From Crenothrix polyspora (lineage in GTDB: Bacteria > Pseudomonadota > Gammaproteobacteria > Methylococcales > Methylomonadaceae): 64,000 bases of DNA. The stretch lies in assembly GCF_900163755.1 (NCBI RefSeq), contig NZ_FUKI01000057.1, forward strand, positions 5,247 through 69,246. Direction: 5' to 3'. A program made the position numbers and the translations under genes. This document shows positions 36,449-45,504 of this stretch, piece by piece; the first letter of the stretch is position 1; each line of letters opens with the position of its first letter. The notes beneath the pieces were generated by a model that saw only the letters and a list, made by a program, of their open reading frames with translations, did no database searches and was not told the origin of the DNA.

Positions 36449-37528
36449 TTACAAAGAATCAACCGCGTTTAAATCTGAAAACGCCTGTTCCAAACGGGTC
36501 ACAATGCTGACTTCACTAGCACGTTGCCATACACGCGGGTCATAGTATTTTTTGTTCGGTTTGTCATCGCCATCTGGGTTGCCGATCTGGCCTTGCAGAT
36601 AGCCTTCATTCTTTATGTAGAACTGTCTAATACCGTCCCAAGCTGCCCATTGGGTGTCGGTATCAATGTTCATTTTGATAACGCCGTAGCTGATCGATTC
36701 GCTGATTTCTTGTTCAGAAGAGCCAGAACCACCGTGGAAAACAAAATTCAGGGTATTGGTAGGCACGCCGTATTTTTCAGACACATACGCTTGTGAATTG
36801 GCCAAGATAGTCGGTGTCAGTTTAACATTGCCTGGCTTATACACGCCATGCACGTTACCGAAAGACGCTGCAATGGTAAAACGTGGGCTGATTTTACTGA
36901 GTTCTTCATAGGCATACGCAACATCTTCAGGTTGTGTATACAACAAAGAATGGTCTAAACCACTGTTGTCTACGCCATCTTCTTCGCCACCGGTGACACC
37001 TAATTCAATTTCCAACGTCATGTCCATTTTAGACATGCGTTTTAGGTATTCGCCACAAATTTCAATATTTTCTTTCAGGCTTTCTTCAGAAAGATCAAGC
37101 ATGTGTGAACTGAACAACGGTTTGCCGGTTGCAGCAAAGTGTTTTTCACCGGCATCTAACAGCCCGTCTATCCAAGGCAATAATTTTTTAGCGGCATGGT
37201 CGGTATGCAAAATAACCGGTACGCCGTAAGCTTCTGCCATAGCGTGTACATGTTGTGCGCCAGAAATAGCGCCCAAAATAGCTGCTTGCTGGCCTTCTGC
37301 TTTAAGGCCTTTACCGGCAACATACTGTGCGCCGCCATGCGAAAATTGAATGATAACTGCCGACTTAACCTTGGCAGCGGCTTCTAAAACCGCATTGATT
37401 GAGCCGGTGCTGATCACGTTAACCGCCGGTAATGCCATTTTGTTTGCTTTGCAAATGGCAAATATTTTTTGCACATCTTCACCGGTGACAACGCCGGGCT
37501 TCACTACATCTAAAATTTTCTGTGACAT
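36449..37528 (-). CDS. fbaA: Class II fructose-bisphosphate aldolase
   Basis: 359 residues, the E. coli FbaA type. Zinc-binding and catalytic features are VPVILHTDHAAKKLLPW (about 104-120), LEIELGVTGGEEDGVDNS (about 172-189), FGNVHGVYKPG and FVFHGGSGSSEQEI. In RuMP metabolism it cleaves fructose 1,6-bisphosphate into triose phosphates. Last gene of the minus-strand cluster, separated from tal by a hairpin, so it may have its own promoter. Confidence 0.95.
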   Translation of the reverse strand: MSQKILDVVKPGVVTGEDVQKIFAICKANKMALPAVNVISTGSINAVLEAAAKVKSAVIIQFSHGGAQYVAGKGLKAEGQQAAILGAISGAQHVHAMAEAYGVPVILHTDHAAKKLLPWIDGLLDAGEKHFAATGKPLFSSHMLDLSEESLKENIEICGEYLKRMSKMDMTLEIELGVTGGEEDGVDNSGLDHSLLYTQPEDVAYAYEELSKISPRFTIAASFGNVHGVYKPGNVKLTPTILANSQAYVSEKYGVPTNTLNFVFHGGSGSSEQEISESISYGVIKMNIDTDTQWAAWDGIRQFYIKNEGYLQGQIGNPDGDDKPNKKYYDPRVWQRASEVSIVTRLEQAFSDLNAVDSL

Positions 37529-37608
37529 ATTTAATTTTTATAAAAACAGGAGTTTAAGCCGTGCAGTAACACACGACCGAAATAAAATTTTCAGGCGTTG
37601 GTTTGCAA

Positions 37609-37640
37609 GATTTCAGTCGAGGATTAATCCTCGACTGAAA
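37609..37640. terminator. Perfect palindromic hairpin between tal and fba
   Basis: A 32-base perfect palindrome (ATTTCAGTCGAGGATT followed by its complement), lying 8 bases after the tal stop on the minus strand. Likely terminates or attenuates transcription from tal into fba. As a perfect dyad it could also be a protein-binding site. Confidence 0.7.
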
Positions 37641-37648
37641 TACAGGAT

Positions 37649-38635
37649 TTAACCTTCCAAACTGGCCAAACGAGCGGATAACAATTCTTCCAAAGCTTCC
37701 AGGGCTTTTTCAAAGCCTACGATACCTTCAGCCAATTTATCAGTTGCCATGCGATTTTCCGCATGCATACTGTCAAAGGTAGCTTTATCCATAGCGATTT
37801 TTTCGATAGGCATAGCCGCCGCTTTTGCTGGGTCAAGCTTGCGTGGCAAATCCGCTTCGGTGGCTTGCAATTCAGCCAATAAAGACGGTGCAATCGTCAA
37901 TAAATCACTGCCAGCCAATTCGGTAATTTCGCCAATGTTACGGAAGCTTGCGCCCATTACTTCGGTTTTGTAACCAAATTTCTTGTAATAATTGTAAACG
38001 TCAGTGACTGACACTACGCCTGGATCTTCATTGGCAGGATAAGAATCACGGCCAGTATCTTTTTTATACCAATCCAAAATACGACCCACGAAAGGCGAAA
38101 TCAGCGTGATGCCGTTTTCAGCGCAGGCAATCGCCTGATGCAAACCAAACAACAAGGTCAAGTTGCAGTGTATGCCTTCTTTTTCCAACACGGCAGCTGC
38201 TTGAATACCTTCCCAAGTAGAAGCGATTTTTATTAAAATACGATCAGAATCAACGCCATTTGCCACATATTGGGCAATAATTTCACGGCCTTTAGCAATC
38301 GTCGCTTCCGTATCGTAAGATAAACGCGCATCTACTTCAGTGGAAACGCGACCTGGAATAATTTCCAGTATTTTAAGGCCAAAAGACACCGCCAAACGGT
38401 CAAACGCCAAGTTAGCCACTTCAGCAGCAGATGCGTCTGCACCTAAACTTGCGCGTGCCGCTTTTAAAGTATCGTCTACAATACCTTGGTATTGCGGCAT
38501 TTGTGCCGCAGCGGTAATTAATGACGGGTTAGTGGTCGCATCTTGTGGCTTAAATTTTTCAATCGCCTCAATATCGCCGGTATCAGACACGACTACAGTC
38601 ACTTCTCTGAGTTGTTCCAACAAATTCTTTGCCAT
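37649..38635 (-). CDS. tal: Transaldolase
   Basis: 328 residues, TalB-type. Catalytic lysine in [17 protein letters not shown] (Lys about 136), with DATTNPSLI (about 33-41), [14 protein letters not shown] and [17 protein letters not shown] motifs. It transfers dihydroxyacetone units between sugar phosphates and regenerates ribulose 5-phosphate in the RuMP cycle. Separated from the KYL-repeat genes upstream by a 257-base gap with a hairpin. Confidence 0.95.
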   Translation of the reverse strand: MAKNLLEQLREVTVVVSDTGDIEAIEKFKPQDATTNPSLITAAAQMPQYQGIVDDTLKAARASLGADASAAEVANLAFDRLAVSFGLKILEIIPGRVSTEVDARLSYDTEATIAKGREIIAQYVANGVDSDRILIKIASTWEGIQAAAVLEKEGIHCNLTLLFGLHQAIACAENGITLISPFVGRILDWYKKDTGRDSYPANEDPGVVSVTDVYNYYKKFGYKTEVMGASFRNIGEITELAGSDLLTIAPSLLAELQATEADLPRKLDPAKAAAMPIEKIAMDKATFDSMHAENRMATDKLAEGIVGFEKALEALEELLSARLASLEG

Positions 38636-38815
38636 ACGCAGTACCTACTTTCAAGTTAAAAAAATCGACAACCCCAAGCCATAAAGTCTTGCATCAGAAG
38701 CGGTTGGACATTTATGGCAATGGAAAATTCATTCAGTGGCAATACCGAAGTTAACACTTACTCGGCTATAGTGACGGGCATGGGATAAAACCTCGACACC
38801 CCACTGTATAACTGA

Positions 38816-38852
38816 CTTCGGGGTATTACCACGTATGGCAGCTACCCCGAAG
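38816..38852 (-). terminator. Hairpin downstream of the soluble KYL-repeat gene
   Basis: CTTCGGGGTA (38816-38825) pairs perfectly with TACCCCGAAG (38843-38852), 17-base loop, about 40 bases after the KYL-gene stop and before tal. No long T tract on the minus strand. Confidence 0.6.
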
Positions 38853-38892
38853 CTAAAAATACCGATAGAAAACGGTTTATTTATACGCAAGC

Positions 38893-40014
38893 CTAAGATG
38901 CCGCTGTACTATTACGAAGATACTTAGCCACACCTGTCACAGCCTCTTGACCTGCTGGTATAAATTCACCTTCTAGCAGTTTAGTTCGACTGTGTTTTTC
39001 TAAATAACGAGACAGCCCTGTTGTGCCTGGTTCAAAATTGACAACAATGATGTTGCTTTGTTTGATGTCAGCAAGCGCTGTCGCTTGCACAGCCAAATAT
39101 TTAGCAACTTTGCTTTCTAATGGTTTGGCTTTAACATTGCCAGCTTCTTTAATAAGGTATTTCTCAACACCGCTGACCACAGGATACACCCGCGCAGGCA
39201 AACTGGCTTGCGATTTCAGGTATTTACTGACACCACTGACAACTGGCCTGGGTATGATACTACGCTGCTGCAAAGCAACATATTTGTCAACGCCGCTTTG
39301 CGGTGGCCGTTTTTTTTCTGCAATCAGCAGCTTAGCTAAATACTTGGCAACACCGCTGGCACCTGGTTTCCCCGCCGCACGCTTTGCTTGTTGTTGGCTA
39401 TATTTTTCAACGCTAGTTAATACTGAGTCATCTTGCGTAACTAACGGCTCTGTGACAACAGATGCAGCAACTAAGGCCGCTTCTGCTTTGTCTTGGGCAA
39501 GTTTGGCTTCTTGCACAACAAAACGGGCAATAATCGCAGCGGCCGCAGTTTTACGAGCAGCGCAGTCCTTCTCCGCCTGATATTTAGCCACGCCTGTTAA
39601 ACGCGTAATAGGCTGAGCTTCAACATCTTGCTTAGCAAGATAGTTTGCCACACTGCTTAGCTTAACCGCCGTAACCGGAACTTCAGTTTTCAGTTTGACA
39701 GTATATTTTGCAACACCGGTCATAGCAGGGCTTGCCCTGTCAATAACCGCTTGTTTAAGCAAATACTTAGCAACACTGGTTATAGGTGATGACAGGTCTT
39801 TTTTCCGTAAATACTTACCCACCGATGACACGGTTTGCATAGTCTCCATGTACTTGGAAACTCCAGTAACAGATGGCCGAGTCGCCAAATATCTCGCCAC
39901 ACCGGTCACTTTATTGCTAGGATTAACAGCAACCAAAAAATTCTCCTGGCTTTCAATCGGTTTACGACGAGATAACGATTTATCGATTAAATCGATTGCG
40001 CGACTGCGTGCCAT
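38893..40014 (-). CDS. Soluble KYL-repeat protein (15 copies of a TGVxKYL motif), possible scaffold
   Basis: 373 residues, basic, no signal peptide or membrane segment. It carries 15 copies of a short motif with consensus [TS]-[GS]-V-x-[KR]-Y-L-x-[KR]; the tyrosines are at 42, 55, 68, 84, 104, 125, 145, 205, 225, 245, 265, 286, 306, 337 and 365. Most spacings are 20 or 21. In the 145-205 gap, IIARFVV puts a phenylalanine at 165, a decayed unit in register. Between motifs the sequence is variable, Pro/Lys/Ala-rich and probably disordered. I do not recognise a family. GGAG eight bases before the ATG lies in the last codons of the membrane KYL gene, so translation is coupled. Position in the RuMP cluster suggests a multivalent linker for its enzymes (inference). 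Confidence 0.85.
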   Translation of the reverse strand: MARSRAIDLIDKSLSRRKPIESQENFLVAVNPSNKVTGVARYLATRPSVTGVSKYMETMQTVSSVGKYLRKKDLSSPITSVAKYLLKQAVIDRASPAMTGVAKYTVKLKTEVPVTAVKLSSVANYLAKQDVEAQPITRLTGVAKYQAEKDCAARKTAAAAIIARFVVQEAKLAQDKAEAALVAASVVTEPLVTQDDSVLTSVEKYSQQQAKRAAGKPGASGVAKYLAKLLIAEKKRPPQSGVDKYVALQQRSIIPRPVVSGVSKYLKSQASLPARVYPVVSGVEKYLIKEAGNVKAKPLESKVAKYLAVQATALADIKQSNIIVVNFEPGTTGLSRYLEKHSRTKLLEGEFIPAGQEAVTGVAKYLRNSTAAS

Positions 40015-40017
40015 CTA

Positions 40018-40656
40018 TTATCTCCGATTACGTAGGTATTTTTCAACGCCGGTAGCCGCGCTAGCTTTTACCGATTGTACGTGTTTGTCCAAATAACGGC
40101 TCACACCGGTACCAGAGGCTTTACTCAAATATTTAGCAACACCAGTCAATCCACCGCCGCCGTTCGACTTAGCTGCGCTAGAAGGCGCGGCAGCAGAGTT
40201 GGCAGATTTTGTACATTTACCACAGTTGCGACTTCTAAAAAAGGCAACACCACCTAAAGCCATTACCACCAAACCAATCAAATAACTGGTTAACGTATCA
40301 GCTGGCGCGGCTGCGGCATCAGGTGCGGCACTTGCTGCTGCGGAACTAACAGTTGAATCTACTGAAGCGCTCGCTGGCATTTTGCTGGGTTTATAGTCAG
40401 CATCATAATAAATAACTTCTGATTTATGGGTAGCCGCAGGATATTTATCATCTGAAGCAGAGCTTTCTGCTTTAGCCGCTGCTGGTGCAGTTTGGCTGCT
40501 GGTTGCAGATTTGCTGTCTTTGGCGATGTAGGCATCATCCGAATACACCACGGACGGTTGGAAATCTGCAGCCGGATATTGATCATCAGCACAAACAATG
40601 CCGCTACTCAACACTAACACGGCTAATAGACCATTTTTAAAATTATTCTTTTTCAC
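40018..40656 (-). CDS. Membrane-anchored KYL-repeat protein (3 motifs on predicted cytoplasmic tail)
   Basis: About 212 residues from GTG 40656 (AGGTG six bases before); GTG 40665 is an alternative. A signal-peptide-like N-terminus (NGLLAVLVLSSGIVCA) precedes ~100 low-complexity Ala/Ser residues with two copies of a DD-x-YPAA...V-x-Y-x-D-x-x-Y unit. One membrane segment follows (SYLIGLVVMALGGVAFF, about 124-140), then basic residues and CGKC. A Gly-rich linker leads to three KYL motifs, LTGVAKYLSK, GTGVSRYLDK and ATGVEKYLRN, ending RR. The positive charge after the segment predicts a cytoplasmic tail. It shares its motif with the downstream soluble protein, three bases away, so the two very likely work together. 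Confidence 0.85.
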   Translation of the reverse strand: MKKNNFKNGLLAVLVLSSGIVCADDQYPAADFQPSVVYSDDAYIAKDSKSATSSQTAPAAAKAESSASDDKYPAATHKSEVIYYDADYKPSKMPASASVDSTVSSAAASAAPDAAAAPADTLTSYLIGLVVMALGGVAFFRSRNCGKCTKSANSAAAPSSAAKSNGGGGLTGVAKYLSKASGTGVSRYLDKHVQSVKASAATGVEKYLRNRR

Positions 40657-40684
40657 GTTGTTCACCTATGAGTCAAAAGAAGTG

Positions 40685-40721
40685 GTGAGTGTTGTTAAAG
40701 CGGCGCTTCAACAACACTCAC
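40685..40721 (-). terminator. Hairpin between tkt and the KYL-repeat genes
   Basis: 12-bp perfect stem GTGAGTGTTGTT / AACAACACTCAC with a 13-base loop, 40 bases past the tkt stop and about 30 bases before the KYL membrane gene. It may separate or attenuate KYL expression relative to tkt. Confidence 0.7.
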
Positions 40722-40761
40722 CTAATGGTATGTCGTAAGTTATTCTCGTATGGCCTTAGAA

Positions 40762-42756
40762 TTAAAGCACCATTTCAACGTGTTTTACCACGTTGTCAAC
40801 GGTAAAACCGAATTCTTTGAACAAATCACCCGCAGGTGCAGATTCACCAAAACGATCCAAACCGACAATCTTGCCATTCGTGCCAACATATTTCCACCAA
40901 CCATCGGTGACACCCGCTTCAACCGCAACGCGTTGAGTAACACACGCAGGTAAAACAGACTCACGGTAAGCCGCGTCTTGTGCATCGAAAATATTGGTAG
41001 ATGGCATGGAAACCACACGAATCTTTTTACCCGCAGCTTTCAATTGTTCAGCTGCTTTCACAGCCAATTCAACTTCAGAACCGGTGGCAATAATAATTGC
41101 ATCAGGTTGGCCATCGGTATCAACCAACACATAAGCACCGCGTGAAATCGCCGCAATTTGTGCTGGCGTGCGTGGCATGTGCGGTAAGTTTTGACGTGAG
41201 AATACCAAAATAGACGGGCCATTTTGACGTTCAATTGCAGCCTTCCAAGAAATAGTGGTTTCCACCGCATCACACGGACGCCACACTTGAATACCTGGAA
41301 TCAATCGCAAGGTTGCTGTTTGCTCAACCGGTTGATGAGTCGGACCGTCTTCGCCAAGGCCGATAGAGTCATGGGTATACACGAAAATAGAACGTATCTT
41401 CATTAATGAAGCCATACGCAAAGCGTTACGCGCATATTCCGAGAACATCAGGAAGGTTGCGCCAAACGGGATAACGCCGCCGTGCAATGCCAAACCGTTC
41501 ATGATGGCTGACATACCAAACTCACGTACACCGTAATTGATGTAGTTAGCGTCAGGCTTGTTAGCACGCATGGGTTTATAACCTTTCCATTCGGTCATAT
41601 TGGAACAACCCAAATCCGCAGAACCACCAAAAATTTCTGGCAATAAATCGGCAAAACCTTGGATAGCCGCCAAAGAAGACAACCGTGTTGCGGTGGTTTT
41701 AGCTTCTGCATTGACCGCTGTTACAAATGCTTCTGCATCAGCCGCCCACGTAGCAGGTAAATCACCTGCCATACGGCGAGTAAATTCACTGGCTAGTTCT
41801 GGGTGCGCCGCTTGATAGGCGGCAAATTTTGTATCCCACGCTTGTTCAGCAGCAGCGCCTTTGGCTTTACCATCCCAACCCGCATACACTTCAGCAGGCA
41901 CCTCAAACGCACCGTATTTCCAGCCTAACGCTTCTTTAGTCAGATCAACCTCTGGCTGGCCTAATGCCGCACCGTGACAGGCATGGCTACCGGCTTTATT
42001 AGGTGAACCAAAACCGATAATAGTTTTACAGCAAATCATGCTCGGTTTATCAGTCACCGCGTGAGCCGCTTTGATGGCATCGGCAATGGCTTCTGGATTA
42101 TGGCCGTCAACGTCAGCAATCACATGCCAACCGTAAGACTCAAAACGCATCGGGGTATTGTCGGTAAACCAGCCATCAACGTGACCGTCAATAGAAATAC
42201 CGTTGTCATCCCAGAACGCAATCAAGTTGCCTAAACCGAGCGTGCCCGCCAATGAACAGGCTTCATGCGAGATACCTTCCATCAAACAACCATCACCTAA
42301 AAACGCATAGGTTTTATGGTTGACGATGTCGTGGCCGTCTCTATTAAACTGTGCAGCCAAGGCTTTTTCAGCAATAGCCATGCCGACCGCGTTGGTGATA
42401 CCCTGGCCTAATGGGCCAGTAGTGGTTTCTACGCCAGGCGCATAACCGTATTCAGGGTGACCCGCTGTTCTGGAATGCAACTGACGAAATTGCTTCAAGT
42501 CATCAATGGACAAATCATAACCCGCCAAGTGCAACAGCGAATAGATCAACATGGATCCATGACCATTTGACAGCACAAAACGGTCACGGTTTGACCAGCT
42601 TGGGTTGGTCGGATTATGACTCATGAAGTCATTCCATAATACTTCAGCAATGTCCGCCATCCCCATCGGGGCGCCCGGATGTCCAGAGTTTGCCTTTTGT
42701 ACGGCATCCATGCTCAAAGCGCGTATGGCGTTCGCTAATTCTCGACGCGAAGTCAT
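40762..42756 (-). CDS. tkt: Transketolase
   Basis: 664 residues. Thiamine diphosphate binding is shown by [32 protein letters not shown] (about 154-185), with the [12 protein letters not shown] (about 24-35) and [18 protein letters not shown] motifs at the N-terminus and [17 protein letters not shown] (about 465-481) in the pyrimidine domain. It moves two-carbon units in the rearrangement part of the RuMP cycle. Length and motifs match TktA. Confidence 0.96.
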   Translation of the reverse strand: MTSRRELANAIRALSMDAVQKANSGHPGAPMGMADIAEVLWNDFMSHNPTNPSWSNRDRFVLSNGHGSMLIYSLLHLAGYDLSIDDLKQFRQLHSRTAGHPEYGYAPGVETTTGPLGQGITNAVGMAIAEKALAAQFNRDGHDIVNHKTYAFLGDGCLMEGISHEACSLAGTLGLGNLIAFWDDNGISIDGHVDGWFTDNTPMRFESYGWHVIADVDGHNPEAIADAIKAAHAVTDKPSMICCKTIIGFGSPNKAGSHACHGAALGQPEVDLTKEALGWKYGAFEVPAEVYAGWDGKAKGAAAEQAWDTKFAAYQAAHPELASEFTRRMAGDLPATWAADAEAFVTAVNAEAKTTATRLSSLAAIQGFADLLPEIFGGSADLGCSNMTEWKGYKPMRANKPDANYINYGVREFGMSAIMNGLALHGGVIPFGATFLMFSEYARNALRMASLMKIRSIFVYTHDSIGLGEDGPTHQPVEQTATLRLIPGIQVWRPCDAVETTISWKAAIERQNGPSILVFSRQNLPHMPRTPAQIAAISRGAYVLVDTDGQPDAIIIATGSEVELAVKAAEQLKAAGKKIRVVSMPSTNIFDAQDAAYRESVLPACVTQRVAVEAGVTDGWWKYVGTNGKIVGLDRFGESAPAGDLFKEFGFTVDNVVKHVEMVL

Positions 42757-42867
42757 ATTATTCCCCTTAAATTTTCAATAAATGATTAAACACTGCAATA
42801 CTTAAGTTATTATTATGTATCGCGAAATTCTTTGATGGCGGTCATCATTCAGCATGACAGACACGCG

Positions 42868-42896
42868 GAGCGAATAACCGTAACGGCTATTCGCTC
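42868..42896 (-). terminator. Hairpin between phi and tkt
   Basis: GAGCGAATA (42868-42876) pairs with TATTCGCTC (42888-42896), with an inner CCGTAACGG, 11 bases after the phi stop. Probably ends or attenuates the hps-phi transcript. Confidence 0.7.
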
Positions 42897-42906
42897 TACT
42901 GATGTA

Positions 42907-43440
42907 TTACTCCAAGTTAGCGTGACGCTCTCTCATTAACTCTTCGGTAATTCCCTTGTCGTGAATGATGTGAGACACCGTTGCTTCCAGGAATACCAAG
43001 GTGGACAGCTCAAACACTGTACCCATTGGCATACCCAAAAGTTTGCCGTATTGATCGGCACTACCAATAGTAAATACAGCCTCGGCCATATCACCAATAG
43101 TAGAACTGCTTTTCGCAGAGATCAAAATAATGCTGGCACCTACTTTTTTAGCACTCTTGGTGAATGCAATCAATTGCTCTGTTTCACCAGAGCCAGAGAT
43201 AATTATCAGTAAGTCGCCGCTCTTAATGCTGGGTGTAACCACTTCACCAACAACACTGACATCGTAACCGCTGTGTACCAGTCTCATTGCAAAAAAGTTA
43301 CCCACCAGCTTAGAACGACCTGCACCGGCAATATAAATACGCTTAGCAGCATCAAGAAGCTGCGTCAGCTTTCCATCATACGAACTATCGGTTGCCTCAA
43401 GAATACTTGAAATTTTGTCTATGATAAGCTTCTGATGCAT
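42907..43440 (-). CDS. hxlB: 6-phospho-3-hexuloisomerase
   Basis: 177 residues, SIS-domain enzyme converting hexulose 6-phosphate to fructose 6-phosphate, the second step of formaldehyde fixation. SIS features are IYIAGAGRSKLVGNFFAMRLVHSGYDVSVVGE (about 35-66) and LLIIISGSGETEQLI (about 76-90), then the PMGTVFELSTLVFLEA segment. 18 bases separate it from hps, so both belong to one operon. Confidence 0.95.
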   Translation of the reverse strand: MHQKLIIDKISSILEATDSSYDGKLTQLLDAAKRIYIAGAGRSKLVGNFFAMRLVHSGYDVSVVGEVVTPSIKSGDLLIIISGSGETEQLIAFTKSAKKVGASIILISAKSSSTIGDMAEAVFTIGSADQYGKLLGMPMGTVFELSTLVFLEATVSHIIHDKGITEELMRERHANLE

Positions 43441-43458
43441 GTGCTTGACTCTCTGTAA

Positions 43459-44100
43459 TTATACAGCGTCAACCAATTCACGAATTTCACGCGCTGATTC
43501 AGCAGGTGATGGCGCACCGTAGATAGCTGCACCGACAACGATAATGTTCGCGCCTGCTCTAACTACGTCTTGTACGGTAGATTGTTTAATACCACCCGCC
43601 ACTGAAATTCTAACGGGCAAACCTAATCTAGCGATGTCATTCAAATCACCAAATGGCGTGTCACCAGCCGCTTGAGCGTCAAGACCTGTGTGAATACCGA
43701 CAATTTGAGCGCCAGCTTCTGCTGTTGCGCGTGCGCAAGCTACTTTGTCAGACACGTTGATCAAGTCGATTTGCGCTTCAGCACCGTGTGCATTGGCCGC
43801 TTTAATAACACCTTTGCAAGTTGCAAGACCAGATACACCTAAAACGGTGCAAATGTCCGCGCCAGCAGCGTAAAATGGTGTGGCTTCGTATTCGCCAGCG
43901 TCCATCGTTTTTAAGTCAACCAACAATAATTTGTCTGGGAATTTAGCTCTTAATGCTTTAACCAGATTAACACCGTTGTGTTTAATGCAAGGTGTGCCGA
44001 TTTCAAAAATATCAACGTGTGGCGCAACTTGCTCTGCAAGCGCAACGGTTGCGTCAAAATCCAAAGAGTCTAAAGCCATTTGAATTAAAGGTCTTGCCAT
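43459..44100 (-). CDS. hxlA: 3-hexulose-6-phosphate synthase
   Basis: 213 residues from ATG 44100, a TIM-barrel enzyme of the orotidine-decarboxylase superfamily that condenses formaldehyde with ribulose 5-phosphate. Motifs: MARPLIQMALDSLDF, EIGTPCIKHNGV (about 32-43), LLVDLKTMDAGEYEA (about 57-71), QIVGIHTGLDAQAAG and VRISVAGGIKQSTV. GGAG nine bases before the start supports it; a longer open frame upstream runs into the promoter and is not used. Defines the organism as an RuMP user. Confidence 0.96.
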   Translation of the reverse strand: MARPLIQMALDSLDFDATVALAEQVAPHVDIFEIGTPCIKHNGVNLVKALRAKFPDKLLLVDLKTMDAGEYEATPFYAAGADICTVLGVSGLATCKGVIKAANAHGAEAQIDLINVSDKVACARATAEAGAQIVGIHTGLDAQAAGDTPFGDLNDIARLGLPVRISVAGGIKQSTVQDVVRAGANIIVVGAAIYGAPSPAESAREIRELVDAV

Positions 44101-44760
44101 GATATACACTCCAAAATGATTAAAATAGTTATAGTAAATTACATATTCTTTATGCGGCAGTAACTGTAAAGTAGAAAGGGGACAGATGTCAATGCCCAAT
44201 ACTGAACACCAACTATCAACCTTATAAATACCTTCGCCTGACCGACATAATAATACTTCAAAAATCACAACACAAATATTAAAAATTTGCGTCAGTTCAA
44301 TACGGTGTCGCCACTGTAAAATTTTTTACTGGAAAAACCACAAAACCAGACATACGATCTACTTTAATGCCCGATAAACTTGATGGTGGTCAAAACAGCT
44401 TGACTAAAATCTTTAAAATACAGACTGTTTGGTGATTTTGAAAAGCCCGTAGTTAAGGCTTTAAATCGATGGTGTTGCTCAAAAACGCTTACCCAGAAAC
44501 TGATGTAGAACGAAACATTGTCAAAAAATTACTGAGCACCCAATACTCAAGATTTTTTGACACGCTAAGAAAAATTAACAGATCAAGGTGTTTTCATCAA
44601 TCCCCCAGATGCTTCATGATAGCATTTAAGTGGTAAGACTTAATTTAGTAAGTCACTTTAAAATCAAGAATTAAAAACTTAATCATTGAACGAGGTAGTG
44701 TAGATGAATTTAGTTGGTAATTGTGAAATTCTGACGAATGAATCCAAATTAGTGATGACC
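44101..44760. other. Long intergenic region upstream of hps
   Basis: 660 bases between hps and the MTIP gene (both minus strand). The hps-proximal 100 bases hold the promoter. The rest is AT-rich with only short open frames (for example 56 codons from 44469, plus strand) that match nothing I know; it may contain decayed coding DNA or regulatory sequence. Confidence 0.5.
44163..44192 (-). promoter_or_regulatory. Probable sigma-70 promoter of the hps-phi operon
   Basis: Minus strand: TTGACA (44187-44192), 17-18 bases, then TTACAG/TACAGT (44163-44169), about 60 bases before the hps ATG. The -35 is a perfect consensus, the -10 weaker. Confidence 0.6.
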
Positions 44761-45504
44761 CTATTCTGTGCTACTGATAAACGCCTCTAATACGCCAAGT
44801 GCATTCGCCATACCTGCGTGCAAGTTGTGTTCAATTTCCGTCATGGTGATTTCGCCTTCGGTTTTACCCGCCCCCCAATTGGCAACGACCGCAAGTGCCG
44901 CATATTCAAGCTGGAGCTCACGCGCTAGCACCGCTTCTGGCATACCTGTCATACCAACCAAATCACAACCATCGCGCTCCATGCGTTTAATTTCTGCCGA
45001 GGTTTCCAGGCGCGGGCCTTGTGTACAACCGTAAGTTCCAGTATTTACCAGTTGAATGTTGGCATGCGCTGCCGCCACAATCAACTGTGCTCGTAATGCT
45101 GAGCTGTACGGCGCGGTAAAATCGATATGGGTTACAGGGGTGGTGTCATCATCAAAAAACGTGTGTTTACGACCATAAGTGTAATCAATTATTTGATCAG
45201 GCAAAGCCAAGCACGCAGGTGCCATCGCCGCAGTAATACCGCCCACTGCTGCCACCGCAATAATACTTTGTACGCCCAGATGCTTTAACGCCCACAGATT
45301 GGCGCGGTAATTGATACTGTGTGGCGGTATAGCGTGCGGATTACCGTGCCTGGCTAAAAATACAATGTGCTTGTTATGCAGCTTACCGGTAATAAGCTCG
45401 GCAGAAGGCAATCCATAAGGCGTATCGATTTTCTCACTACTGATGAGCTGTAAGCCGTTGAGCTGCGTTAACCCTGTACCGCCAATGATTGCTATTTTTT
45501 TCAT
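44761..45504 (-). CDS. S-methyl-5'-thioinosine / methylthioadenosine phosphorylase
   Basis: 247 residues of the PNP/MTAP family: MKKIAIIGGTGLTQL, FLARHGNPHAIPPHSINYRANLWAL (about 49-73), YGCTQGPRLETSAEI (about 158-172) and MTGMPEAVLARELQLEYAALAVVANWGAG (about 182-210). The order nagZ-hpt-this gene resembles Pseudomonas aeruginosa, where the counterpart (PA3004) uses methylthioinosine, so that substrate is likely. Overlaps hpt by four bases. Confidence 0.88.
   Translation of the reverse strand: MKKIAIIGGTGLTQLNGLQLISSEKIDTPYGLPSAELITGKLHNKHIVFLARHGNPHAIPPHSINYRANLWALKHLGVQSIIAVAAVGGITAAMAPACLALPDQIIDYTYGRKHTFFDDDTTPVTHIDFTAPYSSALRAQLIVAAAHANIQLVNTGTYGCTQGPRLETSAEIKRMERDGCDLVGMTGMPEAVLARELQLEYAALAVVANWGAGKTEGEITMTEIEHNLHAGMANALGVLEAFISSTE

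Noticed and set aside
44101-44268. Upstream extension of the hps frame
   Set aside because: It covers the predicted promoter and ribosome-binding site, and all hps proteins start at MARPLIQ-like sequence.
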